Part shown: in pieces, positions 6,908 to 8,104 of the stretch | How positions within the stretch are numbered: position 1 is the first letter of the stretch | How the letters are laid out: each line of letters begins with the position of its first letter | Origin: Sporichthyaceae bacterium | GTDB lineage: Bacteria > Actinomycetota > Actinomycetes > JACCUZ01 | Assembly: GCA_013698395.1 (NCBI GenBank) | Contig: JACCUZ010000419.1 | Coordinates: forward strand, 1-8,104 | DNA length: 8,104 bases | Direction: 5' to 3' | Translations under genes and position numbers: made by a program | Notes under the pieces: model-generated | The model's database searches: none | What the model was told of the DNA's origin: nothing | What the model saw: the letters and a program-made list of their open reading frames with translations, nothing else

Positions 6908-8104
6908 TCAGCTCAGCGCGAGCTCGGTGCGCACGACGTCGGCCAGCTCACCGGCCACGCGCTCGGCCTGGTCGGCGTCGGCCGCCTCCACCATCACGCG
7001 CACCACGGGCTCGGTGCCAGAGGGCCGCAGCAGGACGCGACCGGTGCTGCCGAGCTCGAGCTCTGCCTGGCGTACGGCCTCCTGCACCGGGTCGCACGTG
7101 TCGACGCCCGCCCGGTCGACGTCCCTGACGTTGACCAGGACCTGCGGCAGTCGGCGCATCACCGAGGCCAGCGACGCCAGGGACGAGCCCGTCGCCGCGA
7201 CGCGAGCGAGCAGGTGCAGCGCGGTGAGCGTCCCGTCCCCAGTCGTGGCGTGGTCGAGCAGAATCACGTGACCGGACTGCTCGCCGCCGAGGGAGAACCC
7301 GCCCGCCTTCATCGCCTCGAGCACGTAGCGGTCACCGACGGCTGTCTCAACGACCCGGATCTGCTCGCGCTCCATGGCGTGGCGGAAGCCGAGGTTCGTC
7401 ATGACGGTGACGACGGCTGTGTCGTGGCGGAGCCCCCCTGCCTCGCGCATCGCGAGGGCGAGGATCGCCAGGATCTGGTCACCGTCCACGATCTCGCCCT
7501 GGGCGTCCACCGCGAGGCACCGATCCGCATCACCGTCGAGGGCGACGCCCGCGTCGGCGCGGTGGTGCAAGACGGCCTGGCGGAGCCGGTCGAGGTGGGT
7601 GGAGCCGTAGCCGTCGTTGATGTTCAACCCGTCCGGGGCGTCCCCGATGGACACGACCTGCGCACCCGCCGAGTGCAGAGTCTGTCGGGCAAGGGCGTGG
7701 CCCGCCCCGTGGGCTGCGTCGACGACCACGTTGAGTCCGTCGAGGCGGTTGGGCAGGGTGGAGAGCAGATGGTCGGAGTAGCGCCGCGCGAGGGAGCTGT
7801 CGGACCGCACCCGGCCGACGGCGGCGCCGGTGGGTCGCTCCCACTCCTCGCGCAAGCGCTTCTCGATCGCGTCCTCCAGCTCGTCCTCGAGCTTGTGCCC
7901 GCCACGCGCCAGGAACTTCAACCCGTTGTCGGGCATCGCGTTGTGGCTGGCGGAGATGACGGCACCGAGGTCTGCGCCGAGGTCCGCCGTAAGGAAGGCG
8001 ACTCCTGGCGTCGGCATCACCCCGACATCGACGACGTCGACACCGGCGCTGGCCAGGCCCGCGACAACCGCGGCGGAGAGGAACTCCCCGGAGGCGCGTG
8101 GGTC
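6908..8104 (-). CDS. glmM: Phosphoglucosamine mutase GlmM, 5' truncated by window edge
   Basis: GlmM converts glucosamine-6-phosphate to glucosamine-1-phosphate through a phosphoserine enzyme, the step after GlmS. The frame is open from the window edge: 28 codons starting DPRASGEFLSAAVV precede the GTG at 8020, so that GTG is an internal valine, not the start. About 398 residues are visible and roughly 45-50 are missing at the N-terminus. All four family signatures present are intact: ISASHN with the phosphorylated serine (codon 7948-7946), the metal-binding DGDADR (7537-7520), the sugar-binding GGEQSGH (7288-7268) and the phosphate-binding RPSGTEP (7027-7007). DGDADR in place of DGDGDR is an accepted variant. 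The stop TGA is at 6910-6908. The order glmM-glmS on one strand is common in Actinomycetes. Confidence 0.97.
   Translation of the reverse strand, partial: DPRASGEFLSAAVVAGLASAGVDVVDVGVMPTPGVAFLTADLGADLGAVISASHNAMPDNGLKFLARGGHKLEDELEDAIEKRLREEWERPTGAAVGRVRSDSSLARRYSDHLLSTLPNRLDGLNVVVDAAHGAGHALARQTLHSAGAQVVSIGDAPDGLNINDGYGSTHLDRLRQAVLHHRADAGVALDGDADRCLAVDAQGEIVDGDQILAILALAMREAGGLRHDTAVVTVMTNLGFRHAMEREQIRVVETAVGDRYVLEAMKAGGFSLGGEQSGHVILLDHATTGDGTLTALHLLARVAATGSSLASLASVMRRLPQVLVNVRDVDRAGVDTCDPVQEAVRQAELELGSTGRVLLRPSGTEPVVRVMVEAADADQAERVAGELADVVRTELALS

Noticed and set aside
5259..7271. Long plus-strand open frame of 670 codons opposite glmS and the end of glmM
   Set aside because: It is antisense to two certain genes. 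High GC at third codon positions leaves the opposite strand open, and its translation shows no recognisable domain.

Overview
The window is very GC-rich and densely coding. Every convincing gene lies on the minus strand, so transcription runs from high to low coordinates. GlmM, GlmS, AcpS and a fused NAD(P)H-hydrate repair enzyme occur together in the order typical of high-GC Actinomycetes (Nocardioides- or Intrasporangiaceae-like genomes would fit). I cannot name the genus from the sequence alone.

In transcription order the layout is: (1) 8104-6908, glmM (phosphoglucosamine mutase), with its 5' end outside the window; (2) 6866-5010, glmS (glutamine:fructose-6-phosphate aminotransferase), complete; (3) 4956-3397, a complete Tat-exported PhoX/DUF839-family protein with a strong ribosome binding site; (4) about 3346-1709, a degraded gene of an unclassified family that I take to be mobile, carrying four frame disruptions between 2978 and 2665; (5) 1708-1586, a 123-bp spacer holding a 9-bp inverted repeat and a 10-bp palindrome; (6) 1585-1235, acpS (holo-ACP synthase), GTG start; (7) 1235-1, nnr (ADP-dependent NAD(P)H-hydrate dehydratase fused to the epimerase), overlapping acpS by one base and running off the window.

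GlmS and GlmM catalyse successive steps from fructose-6-phosphate to glucosamine-1-phosphate, feeding UDP-GlcNAc and the cell wall. AcpS activates acyl carrier protein for fatty-acid synthesis. Nnr repairs damaged nicotinamide cofactors. These four form a conserved housekeeping neighbourhood. The PhoX-like gene and the degraded element sit between glmS and acpS and look like the accessory part.

The main point of interest is the degraded element. A simple ORF call from 3418 to 1709 gives an apparently intact 569-residue protein, but two internal stretches of it are out-of-frame nonsense. The sensible reading switches frame four times and gives about 542 residues. The family has a C-terminal winged-helix-like segment and no catalytic domain that I can name. 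The element has no convincing terminal inverted repeats, but there is a hairpin-capable sequence at each side. I saw no RNA genes, CRISPR array or canonical insertion sequence.
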